From Bacillus altitudinis 41KF2b (GTDB lineage: Bacteria > Bacillota > Bacilli > Bacillales > Bacillaceae), in assembly GCF_000691145.1 (NCBI RefSeq), contig NZ_ASJC01000001.1, positions 62,001 through 126,000 of the forward strand: a DNA stretch of 64,000 nt. The letters are read 5' to 3'. The notes under the pieces are model-generated. The model was not told the origin of the DNA. It saw nothing but the letters and a program-made list of their open reading frames with translations, and made no database searches. Position numbers and translations under genes: made by a program. Of the stretch, positions 38,753-47,577 are shown in pieces. How positions within the stretch are numbered: position 1 is the first letter of the stretch; each line of letters begins with the position of its first letter.

Positions 38753-38761
38753 ATGGCATGA
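38753..38761 (+). other. Two-codon ORF overlapping the med start
   Basis: ATG-GCA-TGA: AGGGAG is 6 bases upstream of this ATG, the better spacing, while the med ATG at 38758 is 11 bases away and shares bases with this TGA. It may act as a start-stop regulator or coupling element for med. Confidence 0.35.
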
Positions 38762-39723
38762 AGTACCAGCGGCTTGTCATGATCTTTTCGTTCCTTCTTC
38801 TTATGCTATCTGCCTGCTCGCAGGCGCCGTTAAAAGGACATATTGAGAAGGTGGGTTTACTCGTCCCCGATACGATTAATGATCAAGTTTGGGGAACGAA
38901 AGGTTATAAAGGCTTATTAAATATCCAATCAACATTTGGTGTAGATGTTTATTATAAGGAAGGGATGGTCGACAAGGAGAAAATCGTTGATGCCATTGAA
39001 GAATTTCATAAAAAAGGAGTCAATTTAATTATTGGCCATGGCAATGAATACAGCGAAATTTTCAACTTGATCAGTGAAGATTATCCGAAAACACAATTTA
39101 TCACGGTCAATGGAGGCAAGCCTCAAGCTGATAATGTCACAAATGTCACGTTTAAAGGAGAAGCAATGGGCTTTTTCGGAGGCATGACAGCAGCACATAT
39201 GTCCAAAACAAAAAAGATTGGTATTCTGGCTACATATGATTGGCAAAGTGAAGTAGACGGTTTTATCAAAGGTGCAAAATATCAGGACGAACATGTGCAA
39301 GTCCTAGCGGAATTTGTCGAAAACTGGGATGATGCTGACAAAGCGGTGAACCTCTATCAAAAATTGAAAAAACAAGGTGTAGATGTTGTGTATCCAGCAG
39401 GTGATGGTTATAATATCCCTGTCATTGAACAAATCAAAAACGACAATTTATCTGCGATCGGATATGTCACTGATCAATCCAACCTTGGAAGCCATACGGT
39501 GTTAACTAGCACAGTCCAGCATGTCGATAAAGCGTACAGTATCATTGCGAAGAAGTTTAATGAAGGCAAGCTAAACGAACAAGGTGAGTACTCCTTTGAC
39601 TTTAAAGAAGGAGTGATCGAAATGGGGAAATTTAGCTCAACCATAGACCGCGCTTTTGTGAAAGACATTGAGAAGGATATTGCGAATTACAAAAAAACAG
39701 GCAAACTGCCAAATGAAAAGTGA
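38758..39723 (+). CDS. med: Med, BMP-type lipoprotein affecting comK expression
   Basis: 321 residues: signal peptide with lipobox LSAC (Cys at about residue 20), then a BMP-family fold (KVGLLVPDTINDQVWG, VTFKGEAMGFFGGMTAA, GKFSSTIDRAFVKDI near the end). In B. subtilis Med positively affects comK expression and precedes comZ. The start ATG 38758 is unusually far from AGGGAG and is overlapped by a two-codon ORF. The stop is 11 bases before the comZ ATG. Confidence 0.92.
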   Translation: MKYQRLVMIFSFLLLMLSACSQAPLKGHIEKVGLLVPDTINDQVWGTKGYKGLLNIQSTFGVDVYYKEGMVDKEKIVDAIEEFHKKGVNLIIGHGNEYSEIFNLISEDYPKTQFITVNGGKPQADNVTNVTFKGEAMGFFGGMTAAHMSKTKKIGILATYDWQSEVDGFIKGAKYQDEHVQVLAEFVENWDDADKAVNLYQKLKKQGVDVVYPAGDGYNIPVIEQIKNDNLSAIGYVTDQSNLGSHTVLTSTVQHVDKAYSIIAKKFNEGKLNEQGEYSFDFKEGVIEMGKFSSTIDRAFVKDIEKDIANYKKTGKLPNEK

Positions 39724-39734
39724 GGACGTTGAAC

Positions 39735-39932
39735 ATGCAGCACGAAAAATCGATGGAGTTTTTACAAATTGCGATGAAGTATTTTCCACAAGCAAAAGAA
39801 GAATTAGATAAAGCAGGGATTCAGCTTGATCCACAAGCACTTCAGCCGCTTCTCTCTTTGTTTACATCTGTCATGCAAGAGGCATATGAGCTTGGAAAAG
39901 CAGATGCAGCATCAGAAAAAGCCACAGAATAG
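39735..39932 (+). CDS. comZ: Late competence repressor ComZ
   Basis: 65 residues from ATG 39735: MQHEKSMEFLQIAMKYFPQA, the ComZ N terminus; earlier GTG/TTG codons in frame overlap med. GTGAGG is about 9 bases upstream. ComZ represses the comG operon in B. subtilis. The last codons and stop form the left arm and loop of a terminator that is duplicated downstream. Confidence 0.92.
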   Translation: MQHEKSMEFLQIAMKYFPQAKEELDKAGIQLDPQALQPLLSLFTSVMQEAYELGKADAASEKATE

Positions 39933-39939
39933 TGGCTTT
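39916..39939 (+). repeat. 24-bp direct repeat, copy 1 (interrupted comZ terminator)
   Basis: AAAAAGCCAC-AGAATA-GTGGCTTT, a terminator stem that includes the comZ stop. It lacks the long T run because the next bases begin the inserted segment. Identical to 40108-40131. Confidence 0.8.
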
Positions 39940-40064
39940 CAGCGTGTAGACAAACCCTCGCATTCTTTGTCAGTCCTGCGCGCTGGTGCTCACGAATGAC
40001 AAATTCGCTCCGTGCAAGTAGCTGTCCTTCCTAGACTGCAAAGGTTTTCTATCACGCTGAGAAG
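39936..40064. repeat. Short inverted-repeat (MITE-like) element
   Basis: About 129 bp with no coding capacity. The left end CTTTCAGCGTGTAGAC and the reverse complement of the right end, CTTCTCAGCGTGATAG, agree except for two single-base gaps, giving terminal inverted repeats of about 20 bp. Part of its left half (CGTGTAGACAAAC and TGGTGCTC) recurs at 7521-7560. It encodes no transposase, so any movement would need one in trans. Confidence 0.55.
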
Positions 40065-40066
40065 AA

Positions 40067-40098
40067 GACAAAGGGCTAAAATATTTTAGCCCTTTGTC
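40067..40098. terminator. Perfect 32-bp palindrome
   Basis: GACAAAGGGCTAAAAT followed directly by its reverse complement, 16-base arms with no spacer. As RNA it is a strong hairpin in either direction, though no T run follows on the plus strand. It lies between the MITE-like element and the second 24-bp repeat. Confidence 0.6.
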
Positions 40099-40107
40099 AA
40101 CAATCAA

Positions 40108-40136
40108 AAAAAGCCACAGAATAGTGGCTTTTTTTA
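40108..40136. terminator. 24-bp direct repeat, copy 2, functional bidirectional terminator
   Basis: The same AAAAAGCCAC / GTGGCTTT stem as at 39916, here flanked by A and T runs on both sides. It would terminate comZ read-through and yjzB. Confidence 0.85.
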
Positions 40137-40367
40137 TGATAATTTTTTCTTGAAGGCACTAATCATAGGGCCAACATCTTTAAACACAGGCTTCAGCTCA
40201 TCGATGGAGTTCATAATGTTTCCAATTTGATTCATGACATGCATGTAGTCAATGGAGTCATCACTTGAAGAAGTCTCTGCACGCTCCTCCTTTTTTTCTG
40301 CCTTGCTTTTCTCTTTTTCAAGCGGCTGACCAAACATCATTGCTGAGAAAATATCCTTTTGCGCCAT
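40134..40367 (-). CDS. yjzB: YjzB-like small protein
   Basis: 77 residues: MAQKDIFSAMMFG, a charged KEKSKAEKKEERAE linker, then a helical C terminus ending AFKKKLS. ATG 40367 follows AGGAAC on the minus strand. Between comZ and fabH on the opposite strand, like B. subtilis yjzB. Function unknown. Confidence 0.75.
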   Translation of the reverse strand: MAQKDIFSAMMFGQPLEKEKSKAEKKEERAETSSSDDSIDYMHVMNQIGNIMNSIDELKPVFKDVGPMISAFKKKLS

Positions 40368-40441
40368 ATCACATGTTCCTTTCTACTACTGGTATATCAT
40401 TAATCTATGAAAAAAGTGAGAGGAAAGGTTAGACGTTTGTA

Positions 40442-40470
40442 TTGCCAAGGAGAAAAAAATAAGGTAAAAT
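40442..40470 (+). promoter_or_regulatory. fabH promoter
   Basis: TTGCCA, 17 bases, TAAAAT, about 65 bases before the fabH start; the FapR operator overlaps its -10. Confidence 0.75.
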
Positions 40471-40487
40471 TAGTACCAGATACTAAT
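40469..40487. promoter_or_regulatory. FapR operator
   Basis: ATTAGTACCAGATACTAAT, a near-perfect palindrome matching the FapR box. It covers the end of the -10 and the start site, as in the B. subtilis fabHA-fabF promoter; malonyl-CoA would relieve repression. Confidence 0.92.
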
Positions 40488-40536
40488 ATAAGATCACAAT
40501 ATCACATGCTCGTATGAGTAAAAGGAGTCTTATTCA

Positions 40537-41475
40537 ATGAATGCTGGAATTATTGGCCTTGGCCGCTATATACCTGAAAAAGTATTAACAAATCGTGATT
40601 TAGAAAAAATGGTTGAAACTTCTGACGAGTGGATTCGTACTAGAACAGGTATAGAAGAAAGAAGAATTGCATCTGATGATGTCAATACATCTCATATGGC
40701 GCTTGCTGCTGCAAAAAAAGCATTAGCTGACGCAGATGTGGCTGCAGAAGATATTGATATGATTCTTGTAGCGACAGTTACGCCAGATCAAGCATTTCCG
40801 ACAGTCGCTTGTATGATTCAAGAGCAGCTCGGTGCACATAAAGCATGTGCAATGGATATTAGCGCTGCCTGCGCTGGCTTTATGTATGGGCTTGTTACTG
40901 GAAAACAATTTATCGAATCAGGCACTTACAAACACGTGCTTGTCGTTGGTGTAGAAAAGCTTTCTCGCATTACCGACTGGGATGACCGCAACACAGCTGT
41001 TTTGTTTGGAGATGGAGCAGGGGCTGCTGTACTAGGAACAGTCAGCGAAGGCAAGGGAATTCTATCATTTGAGCTTGGAGCCGATGGAAGCGGCGGGAAG
41101 CACTTGTACTTAGATGAAAAAGATCATACAATCATGAATGGAAGAGAAGTATTTAAATTTGCTGTGAGACAAATGGGCGAGTCAAGCGTAAACGTGATAG
41201 AAAAAGCTGGACTATCAAAAGAAGACGTAGACTTCTTGATTCCGCATCAAGCAAACATTCGCATTATGGAAGCAGCACGCGAACGCTTAGAGCTGCCAGT
41301 TGAAAAAATGTCGAAAACAGTCCATAAATATGGAAACACATCAGCAGCATCCATTCCAATTTCACTATGTGAAGAAATCGAAGCCGGAAAAATTCATGAC
41401 GGCGATGTGATTGTAATGGTTGGTTTTGGTGGAGGATTAACGTGGGGCGCAATCGCTATGCGATGGGGCCGATAA
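40537..41475 (+). CDS. fabH: 3-oxoacyl-ACP synthase III (FabH)
   Basis: 312 residues. Catalytic triad: Cys in [12 protein letters not shown] (about 113), His in IPHQANIRI and Asn in [11 protein letters not shown]. Starts fatty acid elongation by condensing a branched or straight acyl-CoA with malonyl-ACP. By synteny it is the fabHA paralogue. AAAGGAG precedes ATG 40537. fabF follows after 21 bases in the same FapR-controlled operon. Confidence 0.97.
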   Translation: MNAGIIGLGRYIPEKVLTNRDLEKMVETSDEWIRTRTGIEERRIASDDVNTSHMALAAAKKALADADVAAEDIDMILVATVTPDQAFPTVACMIQEQLGAHKACAMDISAACAGFMYGLVTGKQFIESGTYKHVLVVGVEKLSRITDWDDRNTAVLFGDGAGAAVLGTVSEGKGILSFELGADGSGGKHLYLDEKDHTIMNGREVFKFAVRQMGESSVNVIEKAGLSKEDVDFLIPHQANIRIMEAARERLELPVEKMSKTVHKYGNTSAASIPISLCEEIEAGKIHDGDVIVMVGFGGGLTWGAIAMRWGR

Positions 41476-41496
41476 AAGAGTGGGGTGCACAAATTA

Positions 41497-42738
41497 ATGG
41501 ATAAGAAACGAGTAGTTGTTACAGGATTAGGTGCTTTGACACCTCTTGGCAACGATGTAGAGACAACATGGAAAAATGCTGTAGCAGGTGTATCAGGTGT
41601 TGGCCCGATCACACGTGTTGATTCAAGTGAATATACAGCAAAAGTAGCAGCAGAACTAAAAGATTTTAACATCGAAGATTACATGGAGAAAAAAGAAGCG
41701 AGAAAGATGGCACGCTTCACACAATATGCAGTCGTTGCTGCTCAAAAGGCTTTAGAAGATTCACGCCTCGAAATTACAGATGAAAACGCACCTCGTGTTG
41801 GGGTATGGGTTGGATCTGGTATTGGCGGACTTGAAACATTCGAAGAGCAATTCGAAGTGTATTCGAATAAAGGAGCAAGACGCGTAAGCCCGTTCTTCGT
41901 TCCAATGATGATTCCAGATATGGCAACAGGCCAAATTTCAATTGCACTTGGCGCAAAAGGGGTTAACTCTTGTACTGTAACAGCATGTGCAACAGGAACA
42001 AACTCCATTGGTGATGCCTTTAAAGTCATTCAGCGCGGAGATGCAGATGCGATGATTACAGGTGGAACAGAAGCGCCGTTAACAAAAATGTCGTTTGCTG
42101 GCTTCTGTGCAAACAAAGCCCTTTCGACAAATCCTGATCCAGATACAGCAAGTCGTCCATTTGATAAAAACCGTGACGGATTTGTCATGGGTGAGGGAGC
42201 GGGAATTGTTGTTCTTGAAGAATTAGAGCATGCGTTAAAACGTGGTGCGACCATTTATGCAGAAATCGTTGGCTACGGTTCAACTGGAGATGCATACCAT
42301 ATCACAGCACCTGCTCCAAATGGAGAAGGCGGCGTACGTGCAATGAAAGAAGCCATTCGTGATGCAGGTTTAACAGTGGAAGAAATTGATTATATCAATG
42401 CCCACGGAACAAGCACACCGTATAATGATAAGTTTGAAACAATGGCGATTAAAGAAGTGTTTGGAGAGCATGCGAATCAGCTTGCGATCAGTTCGACAAA
42501 ATCAATGACAGGTCATTTACTTGGCGCAGCAGGCGGAGTAGAAGCGATTTTCTCTGTTCTGGCGATTAAAGACAGTGTCATTCCGCCAACGATTAACCTT
42601 GAAACACCAGATGAAGAATGTGATCTTGATTATGTAGCAAATGAAGCACGTTCAAAAGAAGTACAAGTTGCGTTGAGCAACTCACTTGGTTTTGGCGGGC
42701 ACAATGCGACAATTATCTTCAAAAAATACGAAGCGTAA
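41497..42738 (+). CDS. fabF: 3-oxoacyl-ACP synthase II (FabF)
   Basis: 413 residues from ATG 41497; an in-frame GTG at 41485 sits in the GTGGGGTG ribosome site. Catalytic Cys in [10 protein letters not shown], His in INAHGTSTP and [10 protein letters not shown]. Elongates acyl-ACP chains. Operon with fabH, followed by a strong terminator. Confidence 0.97.
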   Translation: MDKKRVVVTGLGALTPLGNDVETTWKNAVAGVSGVGPITRVDSSEYTAKVAAELKDFNIEDYMEKKEARKMARFTQYAVVAAQKALEDSRLEITDENAPRVGVWVGSGIGGLETFEEQFEVYSNKGARRVSPFFVPMMIPDMATGQISIALGAKGVNSCTVTACATGTNSIGDAFKVIQRGDADAMITGGTEAPLTKMSFAGFCANKALSTNPDPDTASRPFDKNRDGFVMGEGAGIVVLEELEHALKRGATIYAEIVGYGSTGDAYHITAPAPNGEGGVRAMKEAIRDAGLTVEEIDYINAHGTSTPYNDKFETMAIKEVFGEHANQLAISSTKSMTGHLLGAAGGVEAIFSVLAIKDSVIPPTINLETPDEECDLDYVANEARSKEVQVALSNSLGFGGHNATIIFKKYEA

Positions 42739-42748
42739 TATGTCTTAA

Positions 42749-42785
42749 GAAGGCGGTGATCTATAAACAGATCGCCGCCTTTTTG
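42749..42785 (+). terminator. fabHF operon terminator
   Basis: GGCGGTGATCT and AGATCGCCGCC arms (one mismatch), T run after. It lies within 70 bases of the yjaZ start. Confidence 0.9.
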
Positions 42786-42815
42786 CATATGATGAAAATG
42801 GAGGTGTTCAGCGGT

Positions 42816-43610
42816 ATGGGTCTGATCAATACACAATATCTCATTGAGCAATCATCATCATTTCAGGAGCTGGCGGCACGTTTTGTCCCTTATTTTAAAG
42901 GTGCGGATAAAAAAGAAGGATCATCTATTCTCGCCCATTTACAACATCATGGGATGGTTCGATCATGGAACGCCTGCCAGGAAATGATCGACAAGCTCAA
43001 AGAAAAAGGGTATTTCCAGCTTGTGATGAAAGAATACAAAGCGCTGCAAAAAAAGTGGGGAGGTCCTGATGTCCCTGTCTTTATTTTGCCTGTTAATGAG
43101 AGCAGCAAAGAGATCAGAGAACAATTTTACTTTCAATCCGGCATGGCATTTGATGACAAAATCTTTCTTTTTTTATCCCCGCATACACCGAAGGAGCGAA
43201 TCGGTACGTTGCTGACGCATGAATATCACCATGTATGCAGGTTGCATTTTCTCACGAAAGAAGAAAAAGATTTTACATTCCTTGATACAATCATGATGGA
43301 GGGGCTCGCTGAATATGCTGTGTATCATAGATATGGAGAAAGCTATACAGCAAAGTGGACGACTTTATATGACGAATCGCAGCTGCAACGCATGTACAAG
43401 AAATGGGTATCCAGTCACCTTTATCAGAAAGTGCAGGACGACGAAAGGCTGATACAGAATCTCCTTTATGGAAAAGGGAACTACCCCAAAATGCTTGGCT
43501 ATGCCACTGGATTTTATATCGTGAAAAAGTATTTCGATGAGCACCGAATCAGCGAGGAGTCTATGATTGCGGAGCCTGCGGAAACGTTTTTAAAGGCGAT
43601 AGAATCGTAA
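42816..43610 (+). CDS. yjaZ: DUF2268-type putative zinc protease YjaZ
   Basis: 264 residues from ATG 42816 after GGAGGTG; an earlier ATG at 42756 would lie in the terminator. The zinc-binding HEYHH motif (about residue 149) and the downstream glutamate in MMEGLAEYA are those of gluzincin-like DUF2268 enzymes. No signal peptide. Substrate unknown. Confidence 0.88.
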   Translation: MGLINTQYLIEQSSSFQELAARFVPYFKGADKKEGSSILAHLQHHGMVRSWNACQEMIDKLKEKGYFQLVMKEYKALQKKWGGPDVPVFILPVNESSKEIREQFYFQSGMAFDDKIFLFLSPHTPKERIGTLLTHEYHHVCRLHFLTKEEKDFTFLDTIMMEGLAEYAVYHRYGESYTAKWTTLYDESQLQRMYKKWVSSHLYQKVQDDERLIQNLLYGKGNYPKMLGYATGFYIVKKYFDEHRISEESMIAEPAETFLKAIES

Positions 43611-43661
43611 AGACAAACATTCACAAAAAAAGTGACATATTACAATTTTACTAAATACTTC

Positions 43662-43690
43662 TTGATTTCGTCATGCTGATGTAATAATAT
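43662..43690 (+). promoter_or_regulatory. app operon promoter
   Basis: TTGATT, 17 bases, TAATAT, about 90 bases before appD. AATTTTGATAATTC follows, a weak resemblance to a CodY box; B. subtilis app is CodY-regulated. Confidence 0.5.
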
Positions 43691-43780
43691 ACAAATATAA
43701 ATTTTGATAATTCTTTTTATTCTAAAAAGACGGAATTTTTTGATTCGGTTCATTTGATCTATGGAGAAAGGGGCGAATGC

Positions 43781-44761
43781 ATGAGCACATTGCTTGAAGT
43801 GCAAAACTTAAAAACCTATTTTTTTCGAAAAAAGGAACCAATACCTGCTGTTGATGGCGTTGATTTTAGTATCAAAAAAGGGGAAACAGTCGCATTAGTC
43901 GGTGAGTCTGGGTCTGGTAAAAGTATTACGTCTTTATCCATCATGGGTCTGATTAATGGGACTGGTGGGAAGATTATGGATGGTTCCATTAAGCTTGATG
44001 GAAAAGACCTTGTTACATATAGTGAAAAGGAATTGTGCAATATTCGTGGTAATGATGTATCCATGATCTTTCAGGAACCCATGACCTCACTTAATCCCGT
44101 CTTAACCATCGGGGAACAAATAACAGAAATCCTCATTTACCACAAAAAACTTTCAAAAAAAGAAGCGACCAAAAAAGCGATTGACTTGCTAAAGCTTGTA
44201 GGCTTTTCCAGACCAGAACAAATCATCAAAGATTACCCGCACCGTTTATCCGGCGGTATGCGTCAACGAGTCATGATCGCCATAGCGCTAAGCTGTGATC
44301 CGAAGCTCCTCATTGCGGATGAGCCGACTACTGCGCTCGATGTGACCATACAAGCCCAGGTGCTGACCTTAATGAAAGATATATGTTCGACCTTTGGTAC
44401 ATCTATACTTCTCATTACGCATGATTTAGGTGTTGTGTCGGAAGTAGCAGACCGCGTCATTGTCATGTACTGCGGACAGGTTGTTGAAAATGGAACCGTT
44501 GAAGAGTTGTTTGATCAGCCGCTTCATCCATACACAGAAGGACTGCTTGAATCCATTCCGGTCATTGACGGAGACATTCAGCCATTAACGGCGATAAAAG
44601 GAAATGTCCCTGCGCCAGATCAGCTTCCCGCAGGATGCCGTTTTGCGCCAAGATGCCCGAAAGTAATGGAACGCTGCATAGGTGAATTGCCCAAACTGAC
44701 AACCTTTGAAAATGGTAGAAGCGTCAGGTGTTTCTTATATGAGGAGGCAAGCCAAACATGA
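43781..44761 (+). CDS. appD: Oligopeptide ABC transporter ATPase AppD
   Basis: 326 residues from ATG 43781 after AAAGGGG (an upstream ATG at 43754 overlaps that site). Walker A GESGSGKS, signature LSGGMRQR, Walker B LLIADEPT, and the C-terminal oligopeptide/dipeptide domain with GCRFAPRCP cysteines. First gene of appDFABC. Overlaps appF by 4 bases. Confidence 0.95.
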   Translation: MSTLLEVQNLKTYFFRKKEPIPAVDGVDFSIKKGETVALVGESGSGKSITSLSIMGLINGTGGKIMDGSIKLDGKDLVTYSEKELCNIRGNDVSMIFQEPMTSLNPVLTIGEQITEILIYHKKLSKKEATKKAIDLLKLVGFSRPEQIIKDYPHRLSGGMRQRVMIAIALSCDPKLLIADEPTTALDVTIQAQVLTLMKDICSTFGTSILLITHDLGVVSEVADRVIVMYCGQVVENGTVEELFDQPLHPYTEGLLESIPVIDGDIQPLTAIKGNVPAPDQLPAGCRFAPRCPKVMERCIGELPKLTTFENGRSVRCFLYEEASQT

Positions 44762-45780
44762 CACTTGCTGAAAATCAACCATACATGACAGATCGATCTG
44801 AGAAAGAAACCATCCTGGAATTAAAAAATATACGAAAACACTTTCCGATTAAAGCTGGGGTGCTGCAAAAGAAAGTAGGAGCAGTCAAAGCGGTTGACGG
44901 CATCGACTTAAACATTTATAAAGGCGAAACGTTAGGCATCGTTGGAGAGTCTGGATGCGGTAAATCCACATTAGGGCGGACGATGATTCGTTTATATGAA
45001 CCAACAGAAGGACAAATTCTATTTAAAGGGCAAGATATCTCTCATGTATCTGAATCAAAATTAAGACAATCAACAAGGAAAAACATCCAAATGGTTTTTC
45101 AAGATCCCTTTGCATCACTCAACCCTAGAAAAACACTTCGAAGTATCATCAAAGAACCCTACAAAACACATCACTTATATTCCTTAAAAGAAAGAAATGA
45201 AAAAGTAGAACAGCTTTTATCCAAAGTCGGCCTTCACCCAAGTTTTGCGAATCGATACCCGCACGAATTCTCCGGCGGGCAAAGGCAAAGGATCGGTATC
45301 GCTCGTGCACTTGCCATGAATCCTGAAATGATCATAGCAGATGAGCCTGTTTCAGCGCTTGACGTCTCCATTCAGGCGCAGGTCATCAATTTGATGGAAG
45401 AGCTTCAAGAAGAGTTTGACCTCACCTATCTATTTATCTCTCACGATCTCAGTGTGGTCCGCCACATTAGTGATCGAGTGGGCGTCATGTATCTTGGCAA
45501 AATGATGGAACTTGCGGATAAGCACAGCCTGTACGATGATCCGCTTCATCCGTATACACAGGCACTTTTATCTTCCGTTCCAGTCACCCGTAAAAAAGGT
45601 CATATGAAAAGGGAACGGATTATGCTGCAAGGGGATTTACCAAGCCCTGCAAATCCACCAAAAGGCTGTGTGTTTCATACAAGATGCCCGCATGCGAAAG
45701 AAGTCTGTAAAGAAAAAGTACCACAATTTCAAGAATTAAAAACGAACCACTTTGTGGCCTGCCACCTCTACGACGCTTGA
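44758..45780 (+). CDS. appF: Oligopeptide ABC transporter ATPase AppF
   Basis: 340 residues. Walker A GESGCGKS, signature FSGGQRQR, Walker B MIIADEPV; the C-terminal GCVFHTRCP motif repeats the cysteine-rich pattern of AppD, suggesting an Fe-S or structural site. Partner ATPase of AppD. ATG 44758 overlaps the appD stop. Confidence 0.95.
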   Translation: MTLAENQPYMTDRSEKETILELKNIRKHFPIKAGVLQKKVGAVKAVDGIDLNIYKGETLGIVGESGCGKSTLGRTMIRLYEPTEGQILFKGQDISHVSESKLRQSTRKNIQMVFQDPFASLNPRKTLRSIIKEPYKTHHLYSLKERNEKVEQLLSKVGLHPSFANRYPHEFSGGQRQRIGIARALAMNPEMIIADEPVSALDVSIQAQVINLMEELQEEFDLTYLFISHDLSVVRHISDRVGVMYLGKMMELADKHSLYDDPLHPYTQALLSSVPVTRKKGHMKRERIMLQGDLPSPANPPKGCVFHTRCPHAKEVCKEKVPQFQELKTNHFVACHLYDA

Positions 45781-45865
45781 TCACGCTTGTATGATCTCAT
45801 CTTTGAGAGGGGGGATAAAACGGGCTTCTGTCATCATTCTTTAAAAAAGATAGGGGGAATTGTCT

Positions 45866-47500
45866 ATGAAAGATAGAAAGAGAAAGTCCATTTTGGTCAG
45901 TTTGCTGCTGATCTTTACATTGATCCTTGCTGCTTGTTCTGGTGGAAATAAAACGTCCGGAGACAGTGAAAAGAAATCCACAGGTAAACCTGTACAAGGC
46001 GGCGATCTTGTCATTGGTTCGATTGCAGAGCCTACATTATTTAACTCACTTTACTCAACAGACGTGGCAAGTTCTGATATTGAAGAAAGAATCTATAGCT
46101 TTTTGCTGCAAACAGATGGAAAGCTAAACCCACAGCTGGCGTTGGCAGAAGATATTAAAGAATCCGATGACGGTAAACAGTTTGATGTGACCATTAGAAA
46201 AGGCGTGAAGTTTCATGATGGAGAAGAACTGACTGCTGATGATGTTGTGTTTACATACAGCATTCCGATCAATAAGGATTACAATGGTGAGCGTGGATCA
46301 GGCTTTGAAGTATTAGAGTCTGTCAAAAAAACAGGGGATTATTCGGTCGAATTTAAGCTGAATAAAAAAGATCCATATTTTTATAACGTCACGCTAGGAA
46401 GCTATGGCATTTTACCAAAGCATATTTTAGGTGATGTCCCTATAAAGGATCTTGGCGAAAATGAATTTAACCGAAAAAATCCAATCGGCTCCGGCCCATT
46501 TAAATTTGCCGAGTGGAAAGAAGGGGACTATGTCAAACTAGAAGCTTTTGATGATTATTGGGATGGACGTCCATACCTTGATACAGTCACCATTAAAACG
46601 ATTCCTGATCAAAATGCAGCCATGGCTCAGCTATCCGCAGGTGATATTGATTTCTTTGCAGTGCCTGGAGCAGAACTGCAAACAGCTGAAAAAGTCAGCA
46701 ACATCAAAATCGAATCTGATCTAGGGCTAAATTATTCATATATTGGCTGGAATCAGAAAAACGAACTGTTCAAAAGTAAAAAAGTCCGTCAAGCGCTTAC
46801 CCATGCCATTGATCGTCAAACGATTGTCGATCAAGTGTTAGATGGAGACGGGAAAGTAGCCAACATCCCAGAAAGCCCGCTGTCATGGAACTACCCTAAA
46901 AATGAAAATGTCCCAGTATTTGAATTTGATCAAGAAAAAGCGAAAAAGATGCTGAAAGAAGAAGGCTGGGAGGATACAGATGGAGATGGTTATCTTGATA
47001 AGGACGGTAAGAAGTTCTCCTTCGTCTTGAAGACGAACCAAGGAAACAAAGTCCGTGAAGATATTGCTGTCGTTGTCCAGCAGCAGCTCAAAGAAATTGG
47101 CATTGAAGCAAAACCGCAAATTGTGGAGTTCAGTGCATTAATCGAACAAACAACTCCGCCAAAATGGGATTATGATGCGTTATTACTCGGCTGGAGCTTA
47201 GCGACATTCCCTGACCAATACAGCATTTTCCATTCAAGTCAGTCTGAAAAAGGCTTAAATAACATTTGGTATAAAAATGAAGAAGTCGATAAGTTGCTAG
47301 TTGATGCCAAAAACTTGAGTGATCGAAAAGAGTATTCAAAGGCGTATGAAAAAATTTATGAGCTGATTGCAGAAGACCAGCCATATACGTTCCTTTATTA
47401 TGCCAACTCACATCGCGCGATGCCATCTAATCTGCAAGGCTACTCTTACCACCCGAAAGATGAATATTACAAAATCGAAAAATGGTGGATTGAACAGTAG
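45866..47500 (+). CDS. appA: Oligopeptide-binding lipoprotein AppA
   Basis: 544 residues from ATG 45866 (GGGGG at 8 bases; TTG 45860 rejected). Lipobox LAAC with Cys about residue 21, then a full SBP family 5 fold. The frame is uninterrupted, whereas laboratory B. subtilis 168 is known to carry a frameshifted appA, so this App system should be functional. A stem-loop follows the gene. Confidence 0.95.
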   Translation: MKDRKRKSILVSLLLIFTLILAACSGGNKTSGDSEKKSTGKPVQGGDLVIGSIAEPTLFNSLYSTDVASSDIEERIYSFLLQTDGKLNPQLALAEDIKESDDGKQFDVTIRKGVKFHDGEELTADDVVFTYSIPINKDYNGERGSGFEVLESVKKTGDYSVEFKLNKKDPYFYNVTLGSYGILPKHILGDVPIKDLGENEFNRKNPIGSGPFKFAEWKEGDYVKLEAFDDYWDGRPYLDTVTIKTIPDQNAAMAQLSAGDIDFFAVPGAELQTAEKVSNIKIESDLGLNYSYIGWNQKNELFKSKKVRQALTHAIDRQTIVDQVLDGDGKVANIPESPLSWNYPKNENVPVFEFDQEKAKKMLKEEGWEDTDGDGYLDKDGKKFSFVLKTNQGNKVREDIAVVVQQQLKEIGIEAKPQIVEFSALIEQTTPPKWDYDALLLGWSLATFPDQYSIFHSSQSEKGLNNIWYKNEEVDKLLVDAKNLSDRKEYSKAYEKIYELIAEDQPYTFLYYANSHRAMPSNLQGYSYHPKDEYYKIEKWWIEQ

Positions 47501-47509
47501 TCTGCAAGT

Positions 47510-47538
47510 GAAGAAGGGGAGGTGTCTCCCCTTTTTTC
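47510..47538 (+). terminator. Intra-operon stem-loop after appA
   Basis: AAGGGGAG and CTCCCCTT arms with TTTTTT after. Probably a partial terminator or mRNA-stabilising hairpin keeping appA mRNA above appBC. Confidence 0.7.
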
Positions 47539-47577
47539 ATCATAGTATGGCCATCCGATGAAAAAGGAGTTGTGCAC

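Noticed and set aside
43700..43740. CodY box upstream of appD
   Set aside because: Only about 9 of 15 positions match in an AT-rich region, so I noted it but did not list it as a site.
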